Below, piece after piece: positions 1 to 10,686 of a DNA stretch of 64,000 bases. The translations under genes were made by a program, and so were the position numbers. The DNA is taken from the NCBI GenBank assembly GCA_010015675.1, contig ML976981.1:1372888-1436887 (forward strand), given 5' to 3'. The stretch comes from Byssothecium circinans. Lineage: Eukaryota; Ascomycota; Dothideomycetes; Pleosporales; Massarinaceae. Every line of letters begins with the position of its first letter. Positions within the stretch are counted from its first letter, which is position 1. The notes under the pieces were generated by a model, which was given only the letters and a program-made list of their open reading frames with translations, did not search any database and had not been told where the DNA came from.

Positions 1-239
1 AGGGGCGCTTGTATTTAAGTCTTGTTACGTTGGGAGAGCTGAAGTATGAATTTGAGTTCTCTAGTACAAGAAGGAACGTCAACGGCAAATAAGCAGTGCA
101 GAGAAATACGAAAAGTGCGGAGGGGATTTTAATTGGGGTATCTAGCAAGCCAAAAAAACGGTAACACTTAAGCTAAGTCTCTTCCTAAGCTTTTAGAGTG
201 GCGGGAGATCGACGGTCTCGTGGATTGAGTCTGGGTGAA

Positions 240-1178
240 TTATGATCGAACGGCCTTCGACCATGCCTTATATTTCCCCACATCAGATGGAAACCCCTCT
301 CTTCCCAAGGCATCTGACAACATAACCGCCCAATTCCGCTTTTTGTCTTTTTCTCCGCTAAGATAGAAACCAGCAGAGACCAGTGGCTTCGTGCCCAGCC
401 AGAATCTCGGATAGAATGCAGCAGACTCCCAATCAATGATCCCAACAACGCTTCCATCTTTTCGTACCATAATGTTTGTGGGCCCAAGGTCCGCATGATA
501 GAAATGAAACTTCGTATGGCCTTCGAGCACATCAGATCCTGAGAACAAAGATTGCAGGTCGTTCTGAGACCAGGGACCATAAATGTGGGGCTTCCAGGAG
601 GGCTTTGAGTGAGGAGGGGTGACTGTTAAAAAGGGCTCCGCGATGGGACCTCCGCTCGCACTCATCAGCTTTTCTGACGTCGATGAGGCCAATGTTTTGC
701 AAAGTTGCGCGACTGTGCCTGCAATCTGCATGTGTTGATCCGCCGAGAGCGAATCCCATGCCTCATCCAATGTCTGTCCCTCCATGGCTTTGAGAACGAG
801 AAAGGTGCGGTTCCACTCAACATCTACCCATGTGCAGAGAATCTCGGGCGTCGTGACCGAGGAAGTACTGTTGACGAAGCGGATAATATCGCTTTCAAGT
901 TGCATACCCTGGAGCCAGGACTTGACTTTGATGAACGTGCCCCCAATGCGCCAAACTGCCGCTGCTGTGCCTCCCTTGTGAACGCGGTCGCTTTCCGGAT
1001 CACCTGATACGTTCGATCGATTCGAAGACTTGCGAATGCAGTAGGTGTTCCCATCGGCTTCCCAACTTGTAACAGCGTCGTCGGGCATGCTAACAACGAC
1101 CTCACAGGAATACTCGGAGCCAAGCATCCAGCAATCCTCTTTTACGCGGATGATAGAGTTCTCGATAGGAGGGTCCAT
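240..1178 (-). CDS. APH-fold small-molecule/protein kinase-like protein
   Basis: A 312-residue protein of the fungal aminoglycoside-phosphotransferase (APH) superfamily. The kinase-like catalytic loop HADLGPTNIM lies at residues 228-237 (Asp230 as predicted catalytic base, Asn235 as metal ligand), and the metal-binding IIDWESA follows at 247-253 (Asp249). An N-lobe Lys in TFIKVKS (about residue 84) fits the nucleotide-binding lysine. Such proteins are numerous in ascomycetes and their substrates are mostly unknown, so resistance to an aminoglycoside should not be assumed. The ATG at 1178 is preceded on the minus strand by a good intron (donor GTATGT near 1229, branch CTGAC, acceptor CTACAG just 5' of the ATG). 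Spliced, this would either be a 5'UTR intron or add four residues from an upstream ATG at about 1237. Family sure, substrate unknown. Confidence 0.85.
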   Translation of the reverse strand: MDPPIENSIIRVKEDCWMLGSEYSCEVVVSMPDDAVTSWEADGNTYCIRKSSNRSNVSGDPESDRVHKGGTAAAVWRIGGTFIKVKSWLQGMQLESDIIRFVNSTSSVTTPEILCTWVDVEWNRTFLVLKAMEGQTLDEAWDSLSADQHMQIAGTVAQLCKTLASSTSEKLMSASGGPIAEPFLTVTPPHSKPSWKPHIYGPWSQNDLQSLFSGSDVLEGHTKFHFYHADLGPTNIMVRKDGSVVGIIDWESAAFYPRFWLGTKPLVSAGFYLSGEKDKKRNWAVMLSDALGREGFPSDVGKYKAWSKAVRS

Positions 1179-3824
1179 AAAGCTGTAGATGTCAGCGTAG
1201 CCTTCGACAAAAAGTGCAGACTACATACCAGAACATGATAGGCAAAATGTTGTTGTTGATGATTGATAGTGCAGATGAAGGGCCTGGAACGGATAGTTGG
1301 AGAATGAGAGGGCTGCGAGATTGACTGTCTTCCATGCCGCTACGTGGCGCGGTTGTATGTACCACAAAGAACACGAACTTTACCCCTCCCTTGCTAAACT
1401 TTATAAATCTTCGGCCGTCTTCCTCCAATTATACTGCCGTAATGCCATTTTACGCCGCGGTTGACTTACGTAGCGAGCGGCAATAAGCGCAACTGCTCCC
1501 ACTACTAGTTTAGCTTGCGATACACCGGTGTACACCTTGGCAGCTTACATTGAGATGATTGGGCTGAAAGAGCAGGTGCAGGAGGACAGGCGCTCTGCGT
1601 TGCATTGTCACATCAAAGAAACTTATGGAGGAAAACGGAAGCCGGGAGTGTACACATCCGGGTTGGTTAAGCAGAGCTTGGAGCCTTGGAGGAGAGCGAA
1701 GGATGTGAGATGTGCATAAAGAGATCTTCCTAGTGCATCTGGCATAGTAATACCCAATGTATGTACACACGGACCTCATAACATAGCTGTTAACTGTAAA
1801 GATGCCTGCTAAAATATTAATGTCAAGTCCACAACTTCGGCTTTATGTGGCGTGGGTATCGAATCGTATCCTGCGCCTACCTAGCCAGTGTTGAAAACTA
1901 TGGTTATTACTACAATTGCTACTTGAATAATTCCCATTACCATGGTAATGCGAGGGGCCAGAAGATGGTGTCAAGTTTCTTATGGTAGAAGAGCTTGCTC
2001 AATCAATACTGCTCAACTTGTAATACGCATTGGCAACTCTTACGTGCACTTCCGTCAAAAAGCCCATCATCAACAAACGCCGTCATGAGCAGCGCTGCTG
2101 CGTCTAAAAGGTTAAAGAATGCTTATTACATGCGCTCGAACAACATTCACCACCTACACTATACCCACAAAGTTCGACTTCTTAAACGCGTTCCACTCAA
2201 CGAAACAAGAAAATACCCACTCGAAACTTTCGATGTTTTCCGCGCTCTCTGGTCTCCAATACCGCGCTACAATCTCAACAAGAAGAACCGCACTATAAAT
2301 CATCACACTACGGTAGCGATGTCTCTCCTCCACGCCCGCCTCCTCTTCCCCCCGAGATAAAAAAGAAGCCTCACAGATATTCATGTGTTGTTCTCCCGAA
2401 CCTCAATCCTCAACATTGCACATTTCCCCCGTCAGGAGTCCTCGCTCCTCTTACGTCCAAAATAAGAGTTTCCAGGATCCATGAAATTCCCCTCTCCCCT
2501 AATCTCCATCCACCTACAAAAGAAAATTAACCGGCAAGTAAAGATACTTACCGTCTATCTCTACAGCAGTAAAGCTTTAGAAGCTCAGAACGACGCCTTC
2601 CCTAGCCTTTATTTTAAACGGTCGAGCAGAAACCTTCAAGACTGAATACCATGAGCAATGTACCACCTCCAAAAACCCACCACACCAAAGCCTTCAAATG
2701 ACCGCGTCATGGGAACTTTGCGGTCCACAAAAAAAATTGAATTTACGTCCTCATAGACCCTCACGAAAGCAACACCACGCACCACGCACCCCAACATCCC
2801 CTACTCTCCTCACTATATTCTCTCCCTTTCTTTTCCCGCACCCCCCCCCCCCCCCCCCCCCCCCCCCCACCCCCCCCCCCCCCCCCCCATATTTCCCCCC
2901 CTTTTTTCCCCCCCCCCCCCCCCCCCCCCGCCAAAAAGAAATTTACAGCAAAGACTCGATGCCGCCGGACCAGAGACTCGAAAACACCGCGCTCTTCCGT
3001 CCAAAACCCCCAACCAGAGAGGAAAAAACACGCCCCTCCCTTCCTCCTTCTCTGCTCCGTCCGCCTCTTTCCCCCCTACTAAAACCACCAGAGTAAACAA
3101 AATATGTATCTTCCGCCCGCTCAACAAAAACATCAGAACCACTGTGCACGACTTCTTATGCGCGGCATCCGAGTCCGATAAAACAACACACCGGGAAGGG
3201 CCATCTGCTCTCTCACTTGCTGTCGGTCGAATCGATATTCTTGTTGAAGCATTACACTGGAAAGTCGCCGCTTAGATACCGATGCGAACCTGCAGCGGTG
3301 CTGTTTTAGCGGAAAGAGAAAACTGTGTCAGGTTTTTGTCATCATGTAGCAGTGTTTTCGAGGGAAGGATATAACTATCCAATCACGCATTGGAGATGTG
3401 TTTGTACTTGAACAAAAACTTAAACAGAATGGCATTATAATGTAGGAACTTTGACACTTTAATATGTCTGTTGCTATGTAGTACCGGTGTGCGATCTAGA
3501 GCTTCTAAGGCTTGGAGACGTACCGCCCACGCTCGGGCTCGGGAAGCTTTTTGTCTATTTTACACACGGTGATCCGCTAGTGGACCACGTACCACCCAGA
3601 GAGGGTTTGTCATCACCATCATTGCACAACAAGGATCACTGTCAGCAACATCCATATCATCACCAATTAACTATTCATGATCGAACATTACATTAAGCAG
3701 CGCTAAACTCTATAGGGCTTTTGAAAAGCATCGCTGACAATGATACACAGACGGGCGTCCACCCTACAACCACTTCCAACACCACTTATAACCATCCATC
3801 TCCCAGTCTTCCTGAGCCTCAAAG
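1179..3824. other. Intergenic, 2.6 kb, no supported gene
   Basis: No reading frame here has codon texture or a recognisable domain. The stretch holds the promoter of the APH gene, AT-rich sequence around 1.8-2.6 kb, the poly-C tract listed separately, and the 3' flank of the GH17/But2 gene. Confidence 0.6.
2841..2929 (+). repeat. Interrupted poly-C homopolymer tract
   Basis: Runs of about 28, 19 and 22 cytosines occur at 2841-2868, 2870-2888 and 2908-2929, separated by a single A and by a short AT/T-rich interruption. The flanks are also pyrimidine-rich. The Pro-rich and Gly-rich frames crossing it are artefacts of the homopolymer. Run lengths in an assembly are unreliable here. Confidence 0.95.
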
Positions 3825-5983
3825 TTATGATACCTCAACAAACAATCCAATAGCCGCCGGTCCCGACATCTGGAAGAAGGTCATGTCGAGCCCACCGACC
3901 GAATCAACCCGATAACCGATTTGTTTTCCTGCCGCACATGGTCCACTCTCAATCAGCTGTTTGTTGCCAGGCAGCAGACGTGGAACACTGCCGACAATCG
4001 ACACATCTTGGGTTGTGGCAATATTTGGACCGCTCAGGCGAGATACGCTGATACCGCCAGGTGAATTGAGAGCGAACGGCGTGGGATATTTAGGATCGAA
4101 CAGTCCCGGGAGCGTAAAAAAAGTGTTGCAAGTCTTGCCCGGCGTCGATGGGATATCCAACGCAAACAGCGTTGAGCGGGTAGGGGACACTTGGCCTATG
4201 TATTGATTGCCAATCTTTTTCGATGGGTCGGACGAGTCAATCGGTACAATAAGATAAGGAGCAATGAAAGGTGGCGTGAGATCGTGAGGTTCGCTCTGGG
4301 GCCAAACGAATGGAGCTCCTTGTGTCGGCTTTGACGTCGGCGTGGGCAATAGAACGCTTGCGGGCGGAGTAGAAAGAGTGGTAGGTTGGGAGGAACGGGA
4401 AGGCCACGAGAAACCGGGAGCCATTGTACCAGTGGGCAGAATAGATGGAGAAAGGACTGGCGGTGGGATGGTTGGGGTTACAGGCGTGACAGGCGTGGGC
4501 AGTGGAATGCTTGATGACGGCATTGAGACAGCGATCGTAGGCTGAGAGGAACGCGTAGGCCAAGAGAAGCCTGGGGCCATTGTACCACTGGACGCAATGG
4601 ACGGGGAGAGGGTTGGCATCAGTGGACTGGTCGGGGTTATAGGAATGGACGCCGTAGGTGTATCAATTACTGAGAGCGCTGCGCATTATTAGCTTTGACT
4701 CCACAGGAGAGGGGTCGCTTCTTGTCTTTACTCGGTGTCACTGCTCCTGTAATGCTTGCTGTCGGCGTAACGCTTTCCGTCTTCGCATTCCCATTAGCCC
4801 AAAGCATCCAACGGAGGTGCCAGCCATCCCAATTCGAGGGATGTACAAGGCTTCCAGCTGGTTTGCACCTGCTATTGATATTGCAGGGTGGGCATTTTCG
4901 GGAGGGCAGAAGAGCGGATAGCAGGTACGATAGAAATGACAGGTTGTACAGAAGCAATAAGAAGAGAGGTGACAGAGCAGACGAAAGGAGAATCGGGAGG
5001 AAGTAGCTTACAGGCTTGACGCTGGATGGGCAGGTGAGGTCGAAGAGCGGGCTGACAGCCTTGAGATCACCGCCGGGCTTGATACCGAAGCTGGGGCTCG
5101 GGGTGGAGTACTGAACGTCTTGGAGAGTGTAGTACCAGAGGTTAACACCCTGAGCGAGGAGGGAGCAAGTGACGTCATCCCAGTAGATACCGGCATTCTC
5201 GGGGTTGGCAACAGCATTACCCAGAGAAGGTCCTGATACGGGCCATCCAGTCTCAGTAACCCAGACGGGTTTGCCCTTGGCGGCGTTCTTAGTCTTCTGA
5301 AGAGCATCGTAGAAGGTGGCGTTGGCTCCCCCAATGCTGTTGTCGTGATCGACCTCCCAGAAAGGGTAGGCGTCAACACCGAGCCAGTCAAGGGCATCAA
5401 TTACGGCAACGTTGCTAGAGTTGTCGTAGGCAGTCCAAGTGTCGACATGGCCAATGCCCTTTCCGGCAAGAGGAGTTCCCGCGATGGCGCTGCGGACCTG
5501 GTTAATGTAGTTGACAAGCTGGCTGGGCTGAGCACCGGGGTTGGTCTCGCCGTTTTTGATAGCAGTGGGAGTAATGCGGTAGAGATCCTCGCTGCCGACT
5601 GAGATGCCGACAACTAAGTCGGTGAATGCAGAGCCGTACTGAGAGACAGCCGCCTTGAGAGCCGCAATCTCGTTGTCGACTACGGTCTGGCCAGCTGAAG
5701 CCCAGATACCCAAAAGCAACTCAGTCTTGGTGTCAATGGCGGCCTGGATGGCAGAGATGACGGTGTTGGCGGTGCCATGCTGGATCATGGTGTAGAGACG
5801 GGCACTGTTGAACTGTCCATTGGTCCCGGGAAGCTCCTTTGCGGCTTCGAATTCGTACTTGAAGTCTGTGTATCCCTTGGCTTGTTGGTTTCCGAAGAAG
5901 GCGCCGTAGTTGAAGCCCTTGGACGCAGCGTTGGCGCTGGAAATGGAGGCTGCTACAGCCAAAGCAGTGGAGGAAAACCGCAT
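3825..5983 (-). CDS. Secreted GH17 beta-1,3-glucanase, probably fused to a But2-type C-terminal domain
   Basis: Exon 1 (5983-5012) encodes a signal peptide (MRFSSTALAVAASISSANA) and a GH17 catalytic domain, with predicted acid/base Glu132 in VGSEDLYR and nucleophile Glu244 in WVTETGWP. It ends with DLTCPSSVKP at a GTAAGC donor. The ATG at 5983 has a strong CCACC context. A phase-matched model continues with exon 2 (4780-4732, acceptor GCGAAG 15 nt after a GCTAAT branch) and exon 3 (4678-3825) after a 53-nt intron. This gives 624 residues: GH17, a Thr/Pro/Ser linker holding two copies of a GTMAPGFSWP-containing repeat, and a C-terminal domain resembling the Ubiquitin-3-binding But2 C-terminal family (YLIVPIDSSDP, SGPCAAGKQIGY, IGLFVEVS). 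The first acceptor is an uncommon AAG. The alternative CAG at about 4870 would end the glucanase about 24 residues later and leave the But2 part as a separate gene without a visible signal peptide. GH17 acts on cell-wall beta-1,3-glucan. But2 function is unknown. Confidence 0.7.
4382..4587 (-). repeat. Two ~50-bp direct repeats in the linker of the GH17/But2 gene
   Basis: Stretches 4382-4431 and 4538-4587 are about 80 percent alike by eye. Each encodes a module containing TGTMAPGFSWP or SGTMAPGFSWP followed by SRSSQPT or TRSSQPT. This is an internal duplication of the Ser/Thr/Pro linker. Confidence 0.85.
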
Positions 5984-7419
5984 GGTGGCTAGGTATAATA
6001 TAGAGGCAAGGGAATCGAGAGGTGCAGACGGTGCGAGAGAGGTTGTAGTATTAGTATTAAAAGTAGTAGAAGGGGTGCCGGAGCAATAGAAGAAGTGGAT
6101 GAAAAACGAGAGACGGTGGTGAGTGCAAAATCTTGGACCAAGTGACGTCCGACGCAGCTTTATGGAGAAGGCACACCCTGGCCGAGGGGCAGGCACGAAT
6201 CACGAATGACAGTGCGCCCGGCGAGAGGAATGATGCTGCATGCAGGCAGGGACCAGGCAATAGCAGTGTGGCGCTGCCTTCCGCTGCAATCTGCAATCCT
6301 GTTTAGCGGCCCGGGCGGCGCATTCTGCTTTTGTCTTCCTCCGATGTGGATTCCAACGACCTTCAGTGGTCCTACATGCTCTGTACAGTACAGTGCTTGC
6401 CGTCCGCCTCGACGAGGCTGTCGAGCGGAGATAGCAGGTACGTACTTTGTATTTTGAACGTCTTGACTTCCAAGCTTCCAGAACATCAACAACGTCCCGA
6501 AGCGGAAGAGACGCCAAACGATCCTTCCCCGCGGCTAGGCGTTGATTATTGGCCGACAAGGATGAGCAAGTGGAACCGCAATTCCCAGCAGCCTGTCATT
6601 GTTGCTCTGCCAAATCCATGCCGTGAACCTGCAGTGATAAAAATATCTCTCCCGAATCTCACCAGATTAAAATCTTTAAATCGATAACTCACCTCGTGCC
6701 ACGTCGACTCGTGAGCAGGGGGCACTCGTGAGATGTGAGACGTGTGGGCTGTGAGCTGGAAAGATGCTGGTGTACAAACCTGTAGCACACGCGCAATGAA
6801 AGATCGCATCGTCCTTCCGCGCGGCGCAGTGCACGTCAACGCATGCACATCCATCGCGTCGTTCCTGATGATCCCACGACCATCACTTGTCCGCCTTCTC
6901 AACACTCCACTCATTTCCCCGTAGTCGCGAGCTGCATCACGAATTGACATCGTCCTCCCTAGACTTTTCAGCGCGGGAGATATGTTTATGCGTGTAGCAA
7001 CATGCTGAGTGGACGCTGTTTATGCTGGCCTCATAAGCTTGCGCGCTGGAAAGGGGAAGCGTCGCTGATGACGTGGGCGTGCGTGGATATTATTTTCGTG
7101 GCCGGCGGTGACCGGACGGTCCGAACTCAGGGGTAAGGGTGGTTCGAGACCATCTCGGCTCTCGGAGTGGGGATGAGATGTTGAACGCCTTGACGGCGGG
7201 TCGTGCCAAAGGCCGTTGAAATCGTATGTTGTGAGAAGAGTTGTGCAAGAGGCAGCTTTCACGAGTGTTTTGAGGAAGATGAGACAAATTTCGTTGATGG
7301 TTTCGTGCGCCACAAGACCGATGCCACACGCTAACTGCTTCGGGTAGGCTATGATTCTTCACCCAAATCATCAACCCTCACAACCACCTATCATCGGCTG
7401 ACGTCGGCATACCAAAATC
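5984..7419. other. Divergent intergenic region
   Basis: This is the shared upstream region of the GH17 gene (-) and the 7.4 kb gene (+). I see no supported coding sequence or RNA gene in it. Confidence 0.6.
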
Positions 7420-7995
7420 ATGGGACTACACGAAGTCAGTCCTCGTCCCATGTCACCATCCAACGACTCCTTCACCTCAGCACTTTCCTCGCCAAGTCCT
7501 CACCTCTCCACATCCGATGACGACACATCATCCCCCTCCCCACGTGCATCCACACCCATCCAAACAATCACGTCCTGCATTCCCTGGCCTGGATCCTGCT
7601 ACATAATCCGCTCCTCCGGCTCTGCCAGTGTAATTACTTTGAAAGACGGCCAGATAAGCCTGTCACCACCTGGCGGTCGTGGCTCCATCTATTGGGATTG
7701 TGTCGAACGGAATGGATGGTTGGGGTTCAGGGCTCCAGCGTCAGGACTATTCTTGGGCCATGATATGGGAGGACGGCTGTGCTGTGGAGCGAAAAAGCAT
7801 CAGTCTTGGGAGAACTTTTGTGCGAGGGCGAGGCCAGAGGGAGGGTTTGTGTTAATGATGGCACATTGGGAGAAGCTTTGGCCTGTGGGTGTCAAAGATG
7901 GAGTTGCGGGAGATGGGGGAGAAGGAAGTGCGTTGGTGAAGATTAATGGGGGTGTTGAGGAGGGGATTGTTTGGGATTTTGTCAGGGTCAGATGA
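7420..7995 (+). CDS. Conserved fungal hypothetical protein, beta-trefoil/fascin-like
   Basis: A single-exon 191-residue protein. Residues 1-50 are Ser/Pro/Thr-rich and probably disordered. Residues 55-190 alternate short hydrophobic strands with Gly turns (CYIIRSSGSASVITLKDGQ, GSIYWDCVERNGWLGFRAP, FLGHDMGGRLCCG, GGFVLMMAHWEKLWPV). This pattern recalls the fascin-like beta-trefoil proteins common in filamentous ascomycetes, with repeats of the GWLGFR...LG type. There is no signal peptide or membrane segment, so it is probably cytosolic. The fold is inferred from pattern only and the function is unknown. The ATG at 7420 is the first in frame. Confidence 0.7.
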   Translation: MGLHEVSPRPMSPSNDSFTSALSSPSPHLSTSDDDTSSPSPRASTPIQTITSCIPWPGSCYIIRSSGSASVITLKDGQISLSPPGGRGSIYWDCVERNGWLGFRAPASGLFLGHDMGGRLCCGAKKHQSWENFCARARPEGGFVLMMAHWEKLWPVGVKDGVAGDGGEGSALVKINGGVEEGIVWDFVRVR

Positions 7996-9443
7996 GGTGG
8001 ATGCTGTGGGCGATGAGAGGCGACCTGGGTGAGGGCTATGATTTATGAGTAATGACTTCCATGAACCGAAACTATAGGATATGAGAAATGCGAGTCACAT
8101 CTCCGATGAACATGTGCCTTAATACTGCAAGTTTAGATGGGGAACTTTCGACTCAAATAAGTGCAAATCCACGGAGCTGAAGAGATTAACTAGTAAAACC
8201 TTTGAAAACCATATAAAACAGGGTAGAGAAAAGGTAGCCAGAGATTTATTTATTTTTCACCATTAAGGATGACGGGTTTCTGCAGGTATAGCGAGCGATG
8301 CTGCATCCCAACCAAAACCGCAGACTGAGAAATAAGGTCAATCGCCGCATGGCCGAGAAAGCATCAAAGATATGTACCTAGAAATTGGAAGTATGTTTAG
8401 AGTGGCTTGCTGCGGAGAGCTATCCCGTAAATCCTCCCGCGCAGGTACGTAGTCAGATCAATGTTCCGAAAGGTGAGGACTGCTATGCAGTTGAGGTGAG
8501 ACGTGGGTAATAATGTGACAAAAGTACTGACTGGAATAAATGCAACGTCAGGCGACCGTGAAAGAAACTGTCGGTTCATGTTTGCCAGAGATATAGAGCA
8601 AGCTGTCACATGAAAGAACCGGCCCCGCCGAGCCCTGGAGGGGCAGTGATCACAATGGCCAACATGGCGTTGTGGTGTTGCAGGCCGATAGGGCGCTTCG
8701 GCTCCAAATGTTCATGTGTTCGGTGGGTAGATCGTGTTAGATATCCTCGGACTGTGTATGGCTGAGCAGAGCCGGGTGAGGGGTTGGCGGCGCCGTGGGG
8801 TGCAGCAGCCGAGAAATCCTGAGTGAATCGTGCAGACGCTGCAAGGCATGGCATGGCCTTGCTGCGAGGAGCACAATCACTCTTCTAAACTATACAGAAG
8901 GAGACGATCTTCCAGCACGATGACTTCATGTAGAAAGTAAATAAATAAGAAGGATGCGTCGCGATGTGAGCGGTTATGAGATGAGGAGCAGCTCGGCCCA
9001 GGGCGGAACGGTCTGAATCAGCTGCTTCCGATTTCTTCCTTTGACGCGCCGTCACCTTCACACCGAACGTCTTCCCTCCGTCCTCCCGCCGTTATAGAAA
9101 CACCACAAATACCCCGCTATCCCAACTCTCAACTAACCGACCGACGAATATTCGAATGCGCCTTCCGCTGCCATATTGAGGCTTCGTTTGCGTAAAACTT
9201 ACGTCACACCCACACCTCGCTAGCCAACAAGCAGAACTCACCGGTGCAACTCCTACTCATATACGGGCCGATCCTAGCAGGCATCCTGTATGGTCTCTAG
9301 ATAAGCGGCGACTACAGTGCAAAGAGGCCAGCCAGGCGTGGTAGACAGTCCTCGAGCGCTCAGCATCTTTCGTCGCTCCAGCCGGCCCATCCATGCTCGA
9401 CGACCGGCAAGACTCGCGACCAGGCAAGACATCCTCAGACACC
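7996..9443. other. Intergenic, no supported gene
   Basis: Short frames on both strands lack codon bias or domains. From about 9060 the sequence turns pyrimidine- and A/C-rich, as expected of the promoter and leader of the following gene. Confidence 0.55.
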
Positions 9444-9920
9444 ATGTCGACGAATCGACCTTTCTTCTCGAGCTTCCTCACCGCGTTTCGAGCTCAGTCT
9501 GCTTTCCAAAAGACGGCGACATCGCAGTCCGGAGCTGGCTATAATGCCGCATCATCCACACAGTCCTCCGGCTCGACCTCGGCGCGAACAATAACCACCA
9601 AAGCCACGCCTTCGTCCCCAGGAGCAACTACCGCAGCAGTCCAAGCGACTGGTCAGTTCCAACCAACAAGGCAGCATGCCGTGCCATACCACCGTTCCAC
9701 ATCACCTACCACGAAATCCTTCCCAATACCCGGCGCATCGAGAGGGAGGGACAGGCGGGGCTCAGACAGCTCCTCAGAAGGCTTTCATGAAGCTATGGGC
9801 GCAGAGAAATGGTACATCGGGGGACGGACAGCCGCGGGCGAAGAGAAGTACTACAAGCTGGGCATGGTGAAGAGGCACCGGAGCGTGGACAGGCTGAGTC
9901 TGGATAGGCTGTCGATATAG
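9444..9920 (+). CDS. Small conserved fungal protein, Ser/Thr-rich, function unknown
   Basis: The frame opens at 9393, but the ATG at 9444 starts the sequence that looks conserved (MSTNRPFFSSFLTAFRAQSA), giving 158 residues. Two parts look constrained: the N-terminal FFSSFLTAFRAQ amphipathic segment and the C-terminal block GFHEAMGAEKWYIGGRTAAG followed by EEKYYKLGMVKRHRS. Between them lies a low-complexity Ser/Thr/Pro region with a basic-acidic GRDRRGSDSSSEG patch. There is no membrane segment. I believe this is one of the small lineage-conserved ascomycete proteins without an assigned role. The upstream ATG at 9393 would add 17 charged residues. Confidence 0.65.
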   Translation: MSTNRPFFSSFLTAFRAQSAFQKTATSQSGAGYNAASSTQSSGSTSARTITTKATPSSPGATTAAVQATGQFQPTRQHAVPYHRSTSPTTKSFPIPGASRGRDRRGSDSSSEGFHEAMGAEKWYIGGRTAAGEEKYYKLGMVKRHRSVDRLSLDRLSI

Positions 9921-10686
9921 AGGGACGTTTCACTCACGAGACATAAAAGTAGTTTTGCATGGTTGGTTTATATGGCATCATCATTCTCTACACTGAGACC
10001 AGATGGAACTTGGAATAGGCGTTAGTACCGGCTTGTCTCGAGGCAACTACGAGGCTGTATAAGAAGAGTTCATAGATCAATAGCTGTAACAAGTTGGCAA
10101 CATTCGATATTCAAATGGTCGCTCTCGAGTATTAGTGACGTCCAAGTGGTTCACAGTACCGTTCCCACGTGAATACTGGGGCGTTGCTCGAGATAGGAAA
10201 ACTTAAGCCGCTAAAGTGATGACTCTTTCAGCACCCAGCACGAAGGAAAATACCCCAACAATCACGCTTGCGAATCAGAAGTCTTTGATAACCATTCGAC
10301 CACTGATCGCTCCATCATTACCCGGCTCGGAACGATCCGCCTGCATTCCGAAGTTCGGATAAGGCCTTTATCCACAAATATCTGTACGGAAAAGTGGACT
10401 GTTTGGGCACCTATGACGGCAACACAGACAAAAATTGCAGCAAAAAGCTGCCAAATAGACACGCCAGTCATGTTCGGAGTTCATCCAACTCTATTTAACG
10501 GCCTCGGACGGTGGATTTGCGTCTCTTTTAGTCACAACGGTTCTCCCTTTTCCGAGAGATATACTGGCATATTAGAAAGCGGGTACACGCTCTTCTTAAG
10601 GATCTCCAGTCCTTGTCTCGTCTCGATCACGACATCGAAAGTTCCGATCCCGTTTTGAGGAAATCATCCCATGAACCCCACACACC
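9921..10686. other. Intergenic, no supported gene
   Basis: This is the 3' flank of the preceding gene and the promoter of the MFS transporter. I saw no coding or RNA signal. Confidence 0.55.

Noticed and set aside
240..1178. Aminoglycoside resistance gene
   Set aside because: The fold is APH-like but fungal members are not known to act on aminoglycosides. Calling resistance would be unsupported.
2698..3142. Open frames of 100-130 codons on both strands across the poly-C tract
   Set aside because: They exist only because homopolymeric C/G has no stops (poly-Pro and poly-Gly). There is no coding texture outside the tract.
6160..6559. Overlapping minus-strand frames upstream of GH17
   Set aside because: They are mutually overlapping, start in the GH17 promoter and show no domain or conserved pattern.
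7080..7170. Possible tRNA because of a GGTTCGAGACC B-box-like string
   Set aside because: No acceptor stem, anticodon arm or A box could be placed around it.
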